Shown here in pieces: positions 9,401-15,897 of a stretch of 33,551 bases of DNA (within the stretch, counting starts at the first letter, position 1; every line of letters begins with the position of its first letter). This DNA is from Actinokineospora fastidiosa. GTDB lineage: Bacteria > Actinomycetota > Actinomycetes > Mycobacteriales > Pseudonocardiaceae. The notes under the pieces were generated by a model, which searched no databases, was not told the origin of the DNA, and saw only the letters and a list, made by a program, of their open reading frames with translations. A program made the translations under genes and the position numbers. The stretch spans positions 1 through 33,551 of the forward strand of contig NZ_BMRB01000014.1 of NCBI RefSeq assembly GCF_014648415.1. Reading direction: 5' to 3'.

Positions 9401-9602
9401 GCGCGCGACCGACCCGCACCCGCTGACGACCACGCTCGACCCGCGCTACCTGCGCACCGACGACACCCTCGGCTGGGACGAGTTCTGCGCCGACCTGACC
9501 GTCCGCAGGGTGCCGGGCGACCACCTGTCCATGATCGACCCGCCCGCGGTCGGCGTGCTCGCCCGCCTGCTCGACGCCGCGGTGGAAGCCGTGGAGGTCT
9601 GA
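3456..9602 (+). CDS. Type I polyketide synthase, Pks13-like but with DH and KR (ACP-KS-AT-DH-KR-ACP-carrier*-TE)
   Basis: 2048 residues. Domains: N-terminal ACP (about 1-75, phosphopantetheine Ser34 in GLSSRD); KS (about 88-505, Cys252 in DTACSSS, His387, His427); AT (about 598-880, Ser691 in GHSVGE, carboxylate-binding Arg716, specificity motif GAGH at 789-792); DH (about 941-1210, His974 in HxxxGxxxxP, Asp1126 in DxxxQ); KR (about 1360-1560, GGLGELG at 1369-1375, Lys1463, Ser1486, Tyr1499, Asn1503); ACP (about 1613-1682, Ser1650 in GLDSL); a second carrier-like fold (about 1705-1775) with Ala1738 instead of Ser in GGDA; TE (about 1785-2048, Ser1859, Asp1886, His2023). One condensation is expected: a FAAL-loaded fatty acyl chain plus an AT-loaded extender, then ketoreduction and perhaps dehydration, then TE release or transfer. 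Ser-Asp spacing in the TE (27) equals that of Pks13 (S1533/D1560). Pks13 lacks DH and KR. The KR has L-A-D and no diagnostic Trp, closer to B-type. The reading frame is open well upstream of 3456, but the ATG in the ATGA overlap starts the ACP correctly. Confidence 0.95.
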   Translation: MNDITAWLTAWVTETTGVTDVRPDRPLHEYGLSSRDMVRLVAELGDRVGAPLAPTLAYQHPTISALAAAVTAESGAAPVERVSAAPTEPIAVVGIGCRLPGGVEGPADFWRLLDDAADAIGARPDGRWTAPEHVLAGLPVHGGWLDDVAGFDAGFFGITPREAAVMDPQQRITLEVAWAALEHAGIAPSTLRGSRTGVYMGVSSTEYGTFTLADPAAAEAWASSGAAASVVANRLSYLLDLRGPSQVIDTACSSSLVAVHTAIAALRSGEADLALAGGVNVLLTPGITAGFQRAGALAADGRCKAFDAAADGIARAEGCGVVVLRRLSDARAAGDRVLAVLRGSAVNSDGRSNGLLAPNPAAQAALLADVYPEAGVDPGTVDYVEAHGTGTLLGDPIEAGALGAVLGAGRDRDRPLLLGSVKSNLGHLEAASGIAGLIKVVLAMAHGRLPASLHFTRPNPHIDFDGLGLRVVDEGRDWPRYSGLACAGVSAFGFGGTNAHVIVEEWPALPAAPTVDSGLPEILAVSGPDAAAVRERAAVLADWLETEDAPVADVAAVLAARRDHLPARAAVVAADRAEAVAGLRAVADVRTAAVDLAGPVFVFSGFGSSWPGMGAKLLAGEPAFAEAVADLDPLFQADAGFSLLDVLSADGDADALPDLTVAAPALFGMQLALARLWQAHDVHPAAVLGHSVGEVAAAVIAGALDPAQGLRVVTARSALLARLDGGAMAAVELSDAEFADLAPRFPGVGIAVHAAPGQCTVSGDRDGVAALVAHVEGMGRLARPLKVVGAGHSPDVDPFLGELRAALDGLAAAPAVVPCFSSVHDDPPAFDIDYWAANLRSPVRFRQAVEAAAAAGHRTFLEISPHPIAAAAVEQTIGEGAVIATLRRGGDWPRAVADLHVAGDSAALLARYPDAPVLDLPGPVWRHERHWTAPPSAGPAGHPLLGAHVEVPDDGRHIWQADLGANPPPWQPDHHAFGVGVLPGTAFLEAAIAAGRRATGADRVVVTDLALAEFLAPNPDTVLSTSLTRDGRVTVSAKGSDAAWVTHATGHVGVDTDEDVRAPAAPAALAPIDLYAAFAAIGQDYGPAFQGLSEVRAAPGYAAARVALPDAAGGHGAYAAHPALVDACLQAIGAAALGLPGVRGRHVPTGFGRVRLLGDVRMGTRCVAEAALGDSGLLGAVYLLDDAGTVLLAATGVRVTSVADPDGARTLECRWEPAPLPVGSDTPRTVASTVDDEDASDVVLTLSGDGRDVTARAARAAARLAERARPPRLWLVTEGGNGPEPGDPDLVCLRGLVRVLAFEHPELRATLLDVDAASGPAAVAAEVRAGRPDDEVAWRDGTRLRARLAPVTVPDQPPPVGPGAYLITGGLGELGGHIAAWLAERGATRIVLAGRTARQAPDVPGVEVVVGDIAEPGVAERFVAHARRDGVPLRGVVHGAAVLADEPVAAMTDDALARVWRPKAEGALRLHDAVDDPDVWWLALTSVAGLIGSPGQGAYAAANAWVDALAARRRAAGLPALSIAFGAWRGAAADARANAALADLDPADGLAAIGALLADGRTGVGVSRLDGARTLALFPELARRPFLAAVAGARPEPEPTGWAGPDALRALPDPRGAVLDRLVTGLAALIGADPARVDTTTPLTRMGLDSLMAMRLRAAVQRDFDRVLPVPLLLRGASLRDVADHLGDELGLPAARTPRADIGPRDTAERWVARVWTDALGAPVTDVHTAFATLGGDAAALAAVRAALAERLGADFAVSELDTVAGVADRLRDDLERPTSGLVHTLRAEGRRRPLFLFHPAGGPTTVYQPLVAELPPGYPVHGFERIDDVSTVEEKAERYAALLRGIQPRGPYRLGGWSFGGVLAYETAHVLTAMGETVEQVVLIDSILPERGGAAEDAALLAGRFARFAEHVERTYGVPLDLPADLADRDEDAQIGWVMARLGAIPGIGDAVLRHQYTSYVDARVAERYRPRPYGGPVVLLRATDPHPLTTTLDPRYLRTDDTLGWDEFCADLTVRRVPGDHLSMIDPPAVGVLARLLDAAVEAVEV

Positions 9603-9603
9603 G

Positions 9604-11160
9604 ATGCCCGACGCGACCCACGCCCGGATCGAGGACCTGGTCCTGCGCGCCGACGAGGCGGTGCGGCAGGCCGAGAAGCGCGCGGCCGACCGCCAGCACC
9701 CGCGCGGCAAGCTCACCGTGCGCGAGCGCGTCGAGCGGTTCGTCGACCCGGGGTCGTTCGTGCAGATCGACGCGTTCACCCGGCACCGGGGCGGCGAGGA
9801 CGACCGGCCCTACGGCGACGGCATCGTCGCGGGCCACGCCACCGTGGACGGGCGGCCGGTGTGCCTGTACGCGCAGGACTTCGCGGTGTTCGGCGGGTCG
9901 CTGGGCGAGGCGTCGGCGGCCACCGCGCAGAAGGTGCTCGACCTCGCGGTCAAGATCGGCTGCCCGGTGGTCGGCATCAACGACGGCGGCGGCGCGCGCA
10001 TCCAGGAGGGCGTGGCCGCCCTCGCCGGGTACGCGGGCCTGGCCCGCAGACACGCTGCCGCGTCCGGCGTCGTCCCGCAGATCTCGCTGATCCTGGGCCC
10101 GTGCGCGGGCGGTGCCGTCTACACCCCGGCGCTGACGGACTTCACCGTCGTGGTGCGCAAGACCTCGTACATGGTCGTCACCGGGCCGGACGTCGTGCGC
10201 GCCGCGACCGGGGTCGAGGCGACCCTCGACGAGCTCGGCGGCGCCGACACCAACGCCACCGTCTCCGGCAACGCCCACCACCTCGCCGACGACGAGGACG
10301 ACGCGCTGGACTGGGTGCGCACGCTGCTCGGGTTCCTGCCCGCCAACAACCGCGACCCCGTCCCGGAGTACGCCGACGACACCTCGCCCGGACTGACCGC
10401 CACCGACTACGAGCTGCGCGGCATCGTCCCCGACTCGGAGAACGCGGCCTACGACGTCACCGAGGTCGTCTCCCGCGTGGTCGACGACGGCGACCTGCTG
10501 GCCGTGCACGACGGCTTCGCCCGCAACATGTTCTGCGCGTTCGGCCGGGTCGCCGGGCGGACCGTGGGCGTGGTCGCCAACCAGCCCGCGCACAACGCGG
10601 GCGTGCTCGACATCGACGCCTCGGAGAAGGCCGCGCGGTTCGTCCGGTTCTGCGACGCCTTCGGCATCCCCATCCTGACCTTCGCCGACGTGCCGGGCTA
10701 CCTGCCGGGCGTGGAGCAGGAGCGCGGCGGCATCATCCGGCGCGGGGCCAAGCTCGTCTACGCCTACTCCGAGGCCACGGTGCCGCTGGTGACCGTCGTG
10801 GTGCGCAAGGCGTACGGCGGCGGGTACGCGGTCATGGGGTCCAAGCACCTGGGGGCCGACGTCAACCTCGCCTGGCCGACCGCGCGCATCGCCGTCGTCG
10901 GCGCGGAGGGCGCGGTGCAGGTGCTGCACCGCCGCGAGCTGGCCGGGCTGAGCGGCGCGGCGCGGGCCGAGCGCGAGCGCGAGATCGCCGACCGGCTGCG
11001 GCACTCGCACAGCTCGCCGTACCTGGCCGCCGAGCTGGGCTACGTCGACGCCGTCATCGATCCCGCCGACACCCGCGTCGCCGTGGCCCGCGCCCTGCGG
11101 CTGCTGCGCGGCAAGACCGTCGGCGTCCCCTTCCGCAAGCACGGCAACATCCCGCTTTAG
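9604..11160 (+). CDS. Acyl-CoA carboxylase beta (carboxyltransferase) subunit, AccD/PccB family
   Basis: 518 residues, normal for the family. It transfers carboxyl from biotin on an alpha subunit (not encoded here) to an acyl-CoA, giving a malonyl- or alkylmalonyl-CoA extender. Seen: GINDGGGARIQEG and G-P-C-A-G-G-A-V-Y (the N-domain oxyanion region), F-A-D-V-P-G-Y-L-P-G in the C-domain, and the C-terminal K-H-G-N-I-P-L ending typical of propionyl-CoA carboxylase beta chains. In A-Y-G-G-G-Y-A-V-M-G-S-K the residue that is Asp in propionyl-CoA and Ile in acetyl-CoA carboxylases is Ala409, so the acyl pocket differs from both. It starts one base after the PKS stop with GAGG just upstream, so it is co-translated. 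By position it corresponds to AccD4 of mycolate loci, which supplies the carboxylated alpha-branch to Pks13. The substrate assignment is inference. Confidence 0.93.
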   Translation: MPDATHARIEDLVLRADEAVRQAEKRAADRQHPRGKLTVRERVERFVDPGSFVQIDAFTRHRGGEDDRPYGDGIVAGHATVDGRPVCLYAQDFAVFGGSLGEASAATAQKVLDLAVKIGCPVVGINDGGGARIQEGVAALAGYAGLARRHAAASGVVPQISLILGPCAGGAVYTPALTDFTVVVRKTSYMVVTGPDVVRAATGVEATLDELGGADTNATVSGNAHHLADDEDDALDWVRTLLGFLPANNRDPVPEYADDTSPGLTATDYELRGIVPDSENAAYDVTEVVSRVVDDGDLLAVHDGFARNMFCAFGRVAGRTVGVVANQPAHNAGVLDIDASEKAARFVRFCDAFGIPILTFADVPGYLPGVEQERGGIIRRGAKLVYAYSEATVPLVTVVVRKAYGGGYAVMGSKHLGADVNLAWPTARIAVVGAEGAVQVLHRRELAGLSGAARAEREREIADRLRHSHSSPYLAAELGYVDAVIDPADTRVAVARALRLLRGKTVGVPFRKHGNIPL

Positions 11161-11175
11161 CCCGGAGGTCTCCCC

Positions 11176-12162
11176 ATGTCCCGTGTCAGATGGATCGCGC
11201 TGGTGGCGGTGTTAGCCGCGGTCGCCGTGCCGTTGTCCGCGCCGTCGGAACGGGCGGAGGCCGCCCCCACCGCCGCGGTGGCCGACGACGGCGCGCGCGT
11301 GGTGTCCCAGACCCGCGTCGGCGAGCGCATCCTCGACCTGGAGATCCTCTCGCCCGCGCTGGGCGGCAAGACCGGGATGGTGCGGCTGCTGCTGCCGCGC
11401 GGGTTCGACACCCAGGACCGCACGTGGCCGGTGCTGTACCTGCTGCACGGCTGCTGCGAGGACGAGGACTACAAGTCCTGGACCGCCTACACCGACGTCG
11501 AGGAGTTCACCGCCGACAAGGACGTCATCGCCGTCCTGCCCACCGACGGCCGCGCGGGCATGTACTCGGCCTGGTGGAACTTCGGACTGTCGAACAAGCC
11601 GGACTGGGAGACCTTCCACGTCACCGAGCTGCGCCAGATCCTGGAGCGCGGCTACCGCGCAGGCGACCGGCGGGCCGTGGCGGGGCTGTCCATCGGCGGG
11701 TACGGCGCGATGGCGTACGCCTTCCGCCACCAGGGCATGTTCGGCGCGGCCGCGTCCTACAGCGGGGTCCCGAACACGACGCTGTACGGGGTGCCGAAGT
11801 TCATCCAGGGCCTGCTGACCACCGAGGGGCTGGCGGCGTTCAACCTGTGGGGCAGCGAGTGGCTGCAGGGGTCGATCTGGCGGGCGCGCAACCCGTACGA
11901 CAACGTGGAGAAGCTGCGCGGGATCGGGCTGTACGTCTCGTCGGGCAACGGACGGGGCGGCCCGCTGGACCCGGGCGGCTGGGACCTGATCGAGCCGCTG
12001 TCGGAGCTGTCGTCGCGGTCGTTCACCGACAAGCTGCGCCGCTCGGGCATCCCCGTGACGGTGAACTACTACGGCGACGGCACCCACAGCTGGCCGTACT
12101 GGGAGCGCGAGTTCAAGGCGTCCTGGCCGGTGCTCGCCCGGGGACTCGGGCTGCCGTCGTGA
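11176..12162 (+). CDS. Secreted antigen-85-like esterase/acyltransferase (mycolyltransferase family)
   Basis: 328 residues with a signal peptide (M-S-R-V-R-W, hydrophobic core, A-E-A-A cut region near 30). It has the alpha/beta-hydrolase fold of the esterase D/Ag85 group: nucleophile Ser172 in GLSIGGYG, His304 in GDGTHSWPYW, and a preceding L-Y-V-S-S-G-N-G strand. The G-T-H-S-W-x-Y-W element and L-Y-V-x-x-G-N-G are also hallmarks of mycobacterial Ag85 (fbp) proteins, which move mycolyl groups between trehalose and cell-wall arabinogalactan outside the membrane. The acid residue is probably one of the Glu residues in the 270s and was not resolved. It begins 15 bases after accD with a good GGAGG site at 11163-11167, and its stop overlaps the next gene (GTGA, 12159-12162). 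Context suggests it handles the lipid made by the PKS. The family also includes plain esterases, so transferase activity is inferred. Confidence 0.85.
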   Translation: MSRVRWIALVAVLAAVAVPLSAPSERAEAAPTAAVADDGARVVSQTRVGERILDLEILSPALGGKTGMVRLLLPRGFDTQDRTWPVLYLLHGCCEDEDYKSWTAYTDVEEFTADKDVIAVLPTDGRAGMYSAWWNFGLSNKPDWETFHVTELRQILERGYRAGDRRAVAGLSIGGYGAMAYAFRHQGMFGAAASYSGVPNTTLYGVPKFIQGLLTTEGLAAFNLWGSEWLQGSIWRARNPYDNVEKLRGIGLYVSSGNGRGGPLDPGGWDLIEPLSELSSRSFTDKLRRSGIPVTVNYYGDGTHSWPYWEREFKASWPVLARGLGLPS

Positions 12163-13421
12163 CCGCCGCCGCGTCCGAGCGCGGGCTGAGCGCCCCGCCC
12201 ATCTGGGCCGAGCTGGTGCCCGAGGGCGTGGCGAAGGTCCGGCCGCTGGCCGGGAAGATGATCGCCGACGTGGTGGCCGCGGTCCGCGACGCCGTCCCCG
12301 ACTACCGCCGCCCGCTCACCGGCAAGTTCCGCGAGGTGCTGGTGGGCGGGGTCGAGATGGCGATCATGCAGTGCTTCCGCTTCATCGAGGACCCGCAGGC
12401 GTCCCGGGCGGAGTGGCTTGAGGTGTTCCGTCACGCCGGGCGGGTGGAGTTCCTCGAGGGCCGCACGATGGACTCCCTGCAGACGGCCGTGCGCGTCGGC
12501 GCGCGCACGGTGTGGCGGCACCTCGGCCGCGCGGGCCAGGAACTAGGAATGTCCGCCGACGCCCTGCTCACCCTGGCCGAGGCGATCTTCGCCTACGTCG
12601 ACGACATCTGCGTGGTCGCTGTCGCGGGCTACACCGAGGCCCAGGCGCAGGCGAGCGGGTCTTACGAGCGCAAGCGGCGCCAGCTGCTCAAGCTGGTGCT
12701 GTCCGACCAGCCCGGCCAGGCCCAGCCCCTGGCCGACCTCGCCGCCGCCGTCGACTGGCCGCTGCCGGGCTCGGTGGCCGTCGTCGTGCTGGAGTACCGC
12801 CCCGACCACCTGCGCATGCCGCCGCCGTCCCTGGGCCGGGATGTGCTGGTGGACCTGGAAAGCACGGACCCGTGCCTGATCCTGCCCGACCCGGACCCGG
12901 CGGCCGTGGACGCCCTGCGCCCCGCGCTGGCGGGCAGGCGCGCCGCCATCGGCCCCGCGGTCCCGCTGGCCGACGCCCACCGCTCGCGCGCGGTGGCCCG
13001 CAGGGCCCTGGCCCTGCGCCACCGCAGGATCCTCCCCGAGACCGACCTGATCCACTGCGACCGGCACCTGGGCACCCTCCTGATGTTCGCCGACGAGCCG
13101 CTGGTCGCCCACATGGCCGAACGCGTCCGAGCCGTCCTCCACCCCCTGACCACCAAGCAACGCGACCGCGCCGCCACCACCCTCCACGCCTGGCTCCGCG
13201 CCCGGGGCGACGTCAACACCGCGGCCACCCTCCTCGCCGTCCACCCCCAAACGGTCCGCTACCGCCTGACCCACCTCGAATCCCTCCTCGGCGACCACCT
13301 GGCCAACCCGGAGGACCGCTTCCTGATGGAGGTGGCCGCCCACGCCTGGCTCCCCCCAGCCCACCAACCGAAGCCCGCCGACCCCGGACCGGGCCCTGCC
13401 GACCCCGCCCCCGGCGCCTGA
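12159..13421 (+). CDS. PucR-family transcriptional regulator (FasR/MabR-like architecture)
   Basis: 420 residues from the GTG at 12159, which overlaps the upstream stop. The C-terminal segment, about residues 315-405, has the PucR helix-turn-helix form: L-H-A-W-L-R-A-R-G-D-V-N-T-A-A-T-L followed by V-H-P-Q-T-V-R-Y-R-L. The middle region resembles the GGDEF-like domain of this family and the N-terminal helical region is of the RsbRD/CdaR-like type. Actinobacterial fatty-acid regulators FasR (Streptomyces) and MabR (Mycobacterium, FAS-II/mycolate) belong to the same family and sense acyl intermediates, so a lipid-responsive regulator co-transcribed with the pathway makes sense. Direct autoregulation of the promoter at 1655-1687 is a hypothesis. 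The last 25 residues are Pro/Ala-rich and likely unstructured. Third positions become strongly C-rich over the final 400 bases. Confidence 0.87.
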   Translation: MTAAASERGLSAPPIWAELVPEGVAKVRPLAGKMIADVVAAVRDAVPDYRRPLTGKFREVLVGGVEMAIMQCFRFIEDPQASRAEWLEVFRHAGRVEFLEGRTMDSLQTAVRVGARTVWRHLGRAGQELGMSADALLTLAEAIFAYVDDICVVAVAGYTEAQAQASGSYERKRRQLLKLVLSDQPGQAQPLADLAAAVDWPLPGSVAVVVLEYRPDHLRMPPPSLGRDVLVDLESTDPCLILPDPDPAAVDALRPALAGRRAAIGPAVPLADAHRSRAVARRALALRHRRILPETDLIHCDRHLGTLLMFADEPLVAHMAERVRAVLHPLTTKQRDRAATTLHAWLRARGDVNTAATLLAVHPQTVRYRLTHLESLLGDHLANPEDRFLMEVAAHAWLPPAHQPKPADPGPGPADPAPGA

Positions 13422-13562
13422 CCCGCCCTGGTCTGCCCGGTGGGCCGCTCTGCCGAAACGACGACTCCGGGCTGGACCGAATCGCGGTATGACGGCCCGC
13501 CATGCCATGACGTGATCGGCGGCGGCTCGTCGCGGTTGGGGGACCGCCGGTCGCAGGTTGCT

Positions 13563-13590
13563 TTGCGGGATCGGGTCGGCCGGCTAGCGT
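13563..13590 (+). promoter_or_regulatory. Leaderless-type promoter of the HTH gene
   Basis: TTGCGG (13563-13568) and TAGCGT (13585-13590) are separated by 16 bases. The expected transcription start falls at about 13597-13598, exactly on the GTG at 13598, so the mRNA is probably leaderless and this decides the start codon. Confidence 0.55.
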
Positions 13591-13597
13591 GCGCCAG

Positions 13598-14485
13598 GTG
13601 ACGGAGCCGCCACCGCCTTTCGCGACGGGACTGCGTGCCGCCATCGCCGGGGCGGGGGTGACGCTGGAGAAGTTGGCCGCCGAGCTGCGCGGGCGCGGCA
13701 CGCCGGTCAGTCTGGCCACCCTCAGCTACTGGTGTTCGGGTCGCAGCAGGCCCGAGCGGGCGCGGTCGTTGGCCGCGCTCGCCGAGCTGGAGGACCTGCT
13801 GGGTTTGCCCGCGGGCGGGCTCCGCAGGCTGCTGCCCGAGCGCAGGCCGCGCGGCTGGGCGGCCAAGCGCGAGGTGGAGCCGATCACCGCGGCGGCGCCA
13901 TGGCACCGCGTCGAGCAGGTGCGCAGGCTCCTCGACCGGCACGACCTGAGCCGGGACGGCCAGCTCAGCAGGCTCAGCGCGCACGACCGCGTCGAGATCG
14001 GGGCGGACCGGGTCAAGCGGGTCCAGCACACCCGGCAGGTGCTGCGCGCGGAGCAGGACGGCATCGACCGGATCGTGGTCGTCTGCTGGGGCGACGGGCC
14101 GGACTCGCCCGCGCCCGTGGTCGTGCCCGTCCGCAACTGCTCGGTCGGCCAGGTCGACATCGACGACGAGGCGGGGCTCGTCGCCGCCGAGTTGGTGTTC
14201 GACCGCCCGCTGGCCCGCCGGGAGACGATCGTGGTCGAGCACGCGCTGCACAGCGCCACGCCGCCGATCGCGGTCAGCCACCAGCGGATCAGCAGGCTGC
14301 CGGTGCGCGAGTACCTGATCGAGGTCTGCTTCCACCCGGCGGCGCTGCCGCACCACTGCGTGCAGTTCTCCGAGGTCGACGGCATGGAGCGGGTGCGCGC
14401 CGTCGACCTGGACTCCGAGTACACCGCGCACGCGCTCGGCCTCGACCTGCCGCCCGGCAAATATGGGCTGCGCTGGTCGTGGTAA
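13598..14485 (+). CDS. Helix-turn-helix domain protein with a conserved actinomycete C-terminal domain of unknown function
   Basis: 295 residues. The N-terminal 75 residues look like a variant XRE-type helix-turn-helix (L-R-A-A-I-A-G-A-G-V-T-L-E-K-L-A, then L-A-T-L-S-Y-W-C-S-G-R-S-R-P). The remaining 200 residues are a mostly beta-rich soluble region containing V-V-V-P-V-R-N-C and repeated D/E-V patterns that I do not recognise beyond similarity in style to actinomycete XRE-like proteins. There is no membrane segment. The GTG at 13598 is preferred over the in-frame GTG at 13589 because the -10 hexamer overlaps the latter. It is separated from the lipid operon by 176 bases with its own promoter. 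DNA binding is likely; the target is unknown. Confidence 0.72.
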   Translation: MTEPPPPFATGLRAAIAGAGVTLEKLAAELRGRGTPVSLATLSYWCSGRSRPERARSLAALAELEDLLGLPAGGLRRLLPERRPRGWAAKREVEPITAAAPWHRVEQVRRLLDRHDLSRDGQLSRLSAHDRVEIGADRVKRVQHTRQVLRAEQDGIDRIVVVCWGDGPDSPAPVVVPVRNCSVGQVDIDDEAGLVAAELVFDRPLARRETIVVEHALHSATPPIAVSHQRISRLPVREYLIEVCFHPAALPHHCVQFSEVDGMERVRAVDLDSEYTAHALGLDLPPGKYGLRWSW

Positions 14486-14489
14486 TCCC

Positions 14490-14503
14490 GTACACTGTAC
14501 GAC
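14490..14503 (+). promoter_or_regulatory. Palindrome over a leaderless -10 (GTACACTGTAC)
   Basis: A perfect inverted repeat GTACA-C-TGTAC lies at 14490-14500 and contains the hexamer TACACT (14491-14496), which is 7 bases before the ATG at 14504. This spacing fits a -10 element of a leaderless transcript, so a dimeric repressor bound to the palindrome would block initiation. No convincing -35 is seen. Confidence 0.5.
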
Positions 14504-14887
14504 ATGGTTGACGAGATCCTGGCCTGGTTCGCCGAGTACGACGCCCGCGCCGCCCGCGGGGACGTCGAGGGGCTGGCCGACCTGGCCACCTTCCCGCTGA
14601 ACGTCGTGACCGACATCCCCGGCGGCACCGCCGCCGCGCGCACCTGGGACCGCGCCGAGTTCATCGCGGTGATGAAGGAGGTCGTGGGCGAGGGCGCCGA
14701 GCTGCGGTCCGTGCGCACCCCGCACCTGCTGGGAGACAACCTGGCCGTCGTCTTCACGGACGCGACCTACGGCGACGTCCAGATGCGCTACGCCGACATC
14801 CTGGTCCGGACCCCGGACGGCTGGGCGTTCCAGACCATGGTCCAGCCCGGCCACGGGACCGGGTGGGAGCGCTCCGAACGCGGCTGA
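14504..14887 (+). CDS. NTF2-like / SnoaL-like small protein
   Basis: 127 residues with an N-terminal helix (I-L-A-W-F-A-E-Y-D-A-R-A-A-R-G-D), a short Pro-containing segment (F-P-L-N-V-V-T-D-I) and alternating beta strands ending in D-G-W-A-F-Q-T-M, the usual pattern of the cone-shaped NTF2/SnoaL/DUF4440 fold. Proteins of this fold are either small enzymes (isomerases, cyclases) or ligand-binding proteins, and nothing here fixes the ligand. The ATG at 14504 is supported by the -10 spacing described for the overlapping palindrome. The gene lies between the HTH gene (18-base gap) and the sugar kinase (37-base gap). The HTH protein is a possible regulator, but this is a guess from adjacency. Confidence 0.7.
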   Translation: MVDEILAWFAEYDARAARGDVEGLADLATFPLNVVTDIPGGTAAARTWDRAEFIAVMKEVVGEGAELRSVRTPHLLGDNLAVVFTDATYGDVQMRYADILVRTPDGWAFQTMVQPGHGTGWERSERG

Positions 14888-14924
14888 TGTGGCAGGCTCT
14901 CCCTGCTGGAGAGGAGACGCCCAG

Positions 14925-15830
14925 GTGATCACCGTTGTTGGCGAGGCGCTGGCCGACCTGATCGCAGGCCCGGACGGCCGCACCTTCGTCGCCCACCCCG
15001 GCGGGAGCCCGGCCAACGTCGCGCTCGGCCTCGCCCGGCTCGGCGCCCCCGCCCGGCTGGGCACCCGGGTGGGCGACGACCTGTTCGGCCGGATGGTCCG
15101 CGACCACCTCGCCGCCGACGGCGTCGAGGTGGTCGCCCTGCCCGCGCTGACCGGGCAGACCAGCGTCGCCTTCGCCGCCACGGACGCCGAGGGCGTGGCC
15201 GCCTACGACTTCCGGCTCGACTGGGACGTCACCGACCTGACGGCGTTGCCGGTGGGGACCCACCTGCACACCGGCTCGCTGGCGACCCTGCTGGAACCGG
15301 GCGCGGCCGTGGTCGAGGACGCCATGCGGCGCGCCCGGGCAGCGGGCGCGACCGTCTCGCTCGACCCGAACATGCGCCCCTCGCTGGCGGGCGAGCACGA
15401 CGCGGCGGTCTCGCGCGTCGAGCGCCAGGTCGCGATGGCCGACATCGTCAAGGTCAGCGAGGAAGACCTGGAGTGGCTGTACCCCGGCGCCGACCCGGTC
15501 GAGGTCGCCCGGCGGTGGGCAGACGGGCCCGCGCTGGTCGTGGTGACGCTCGGCGCGAAGGGCGCGCACGCGGTCTCCGGCGGCGCGGAGACCGCCCGGC
15601 CCGGGCCCGAGGTGGCCGTCGTGGACACCGTCGGTGCTGGCGACGCGTTCATGGCGGGCCTGCTGCGCTGGCTGTCCGGCCGCCTCGGCGCGATGTCCGC
15701 CCTGGACGAGGCCGCGCTGGCCGCCGCGCTGGACTTCGCCAACACCGTCGCCGCCCGCACGTGCGCCCGGCCCGGGGCGGACCCGCCGCGGCCCGCCGAC
15801 CTGGCCGACGTGTGGGGACTGTTGCCCTGA
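14925..15830 (+). CDS. PfkB-family carbohydrate kinase (fructokinase-like)
   Basis: 301 residues. Both family signatures are present: the N-terminal G-G-S-P-A-N-V-A-L-G-L-A-R-L-G and the C-terminal D-T-V-G-A-G-D-A-F-M-A-G, which includes the catalytic Asp in GAGD and the anion hole. A middle S-L-D-P-N-M-R-P element is typical of fructokinase/ribokinase-type enzymes. The reaction is ATP-dependent phosphorylation of a sugar, most likely fructose or a related ketose, but nucleoside substrates cannot be excluded. The GTG at 14925 is chosen because GGAGAGGAG lies about 8 bases upstream and the protein then begins directly with the first strand (I-T-V-V-G-E-A-L). Another in-frame start at 14889 would add 12 residues without a ribosome site. 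There is no sugar transporter next to it. Confidence 0.88.
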   Translation: MITVVGEALADLIAGPDGRTFVAHPGGSPANVALGLARLGAPARLGTRVGDDLFGRMVRDHLAADGVEVVALPALTGQTSVAFAATDAEGVAAYDFRLDWDVTDLTALPVGTHLHTGSLATLLEPGAAVVEDAMRRARAAGATVSLDPNMRPSLAGEHDAAVSRVERQVAMADIVKVSEEDLEWLYPGADPVEVARRWADGPALVVVTLGAKGAHAVSGGAETARPGPEVAVVDTVGAGDAFMAGLLRWLSGRLGAMSALDEAALAAALDFANTVAARTCARPGADPPRPADLADVWGLLP

Positions 15831-15897
15831 CGGTGACGCGCCTACCGCCGAAAGGGCGAAACCCGCGCGCCACGCGAGGGAGCAGGCCGTCCGCGGC

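Noticed and set aside
3456..9602. Hybrid NRPS-PKS interpretation
   Set aside because: The PCP-like segment before the TE lacks the serine and there is no condensation or adenylation domain in the chain; the only adenylating enzyme is a FAAL.
3420..9779. Minus-strand open frame of over 2100 codons opposite the PKS
   Set aside because: Typical antisense artefact of GC-rich codons (Gly/Arg/Val/His repeats), with no domain features.
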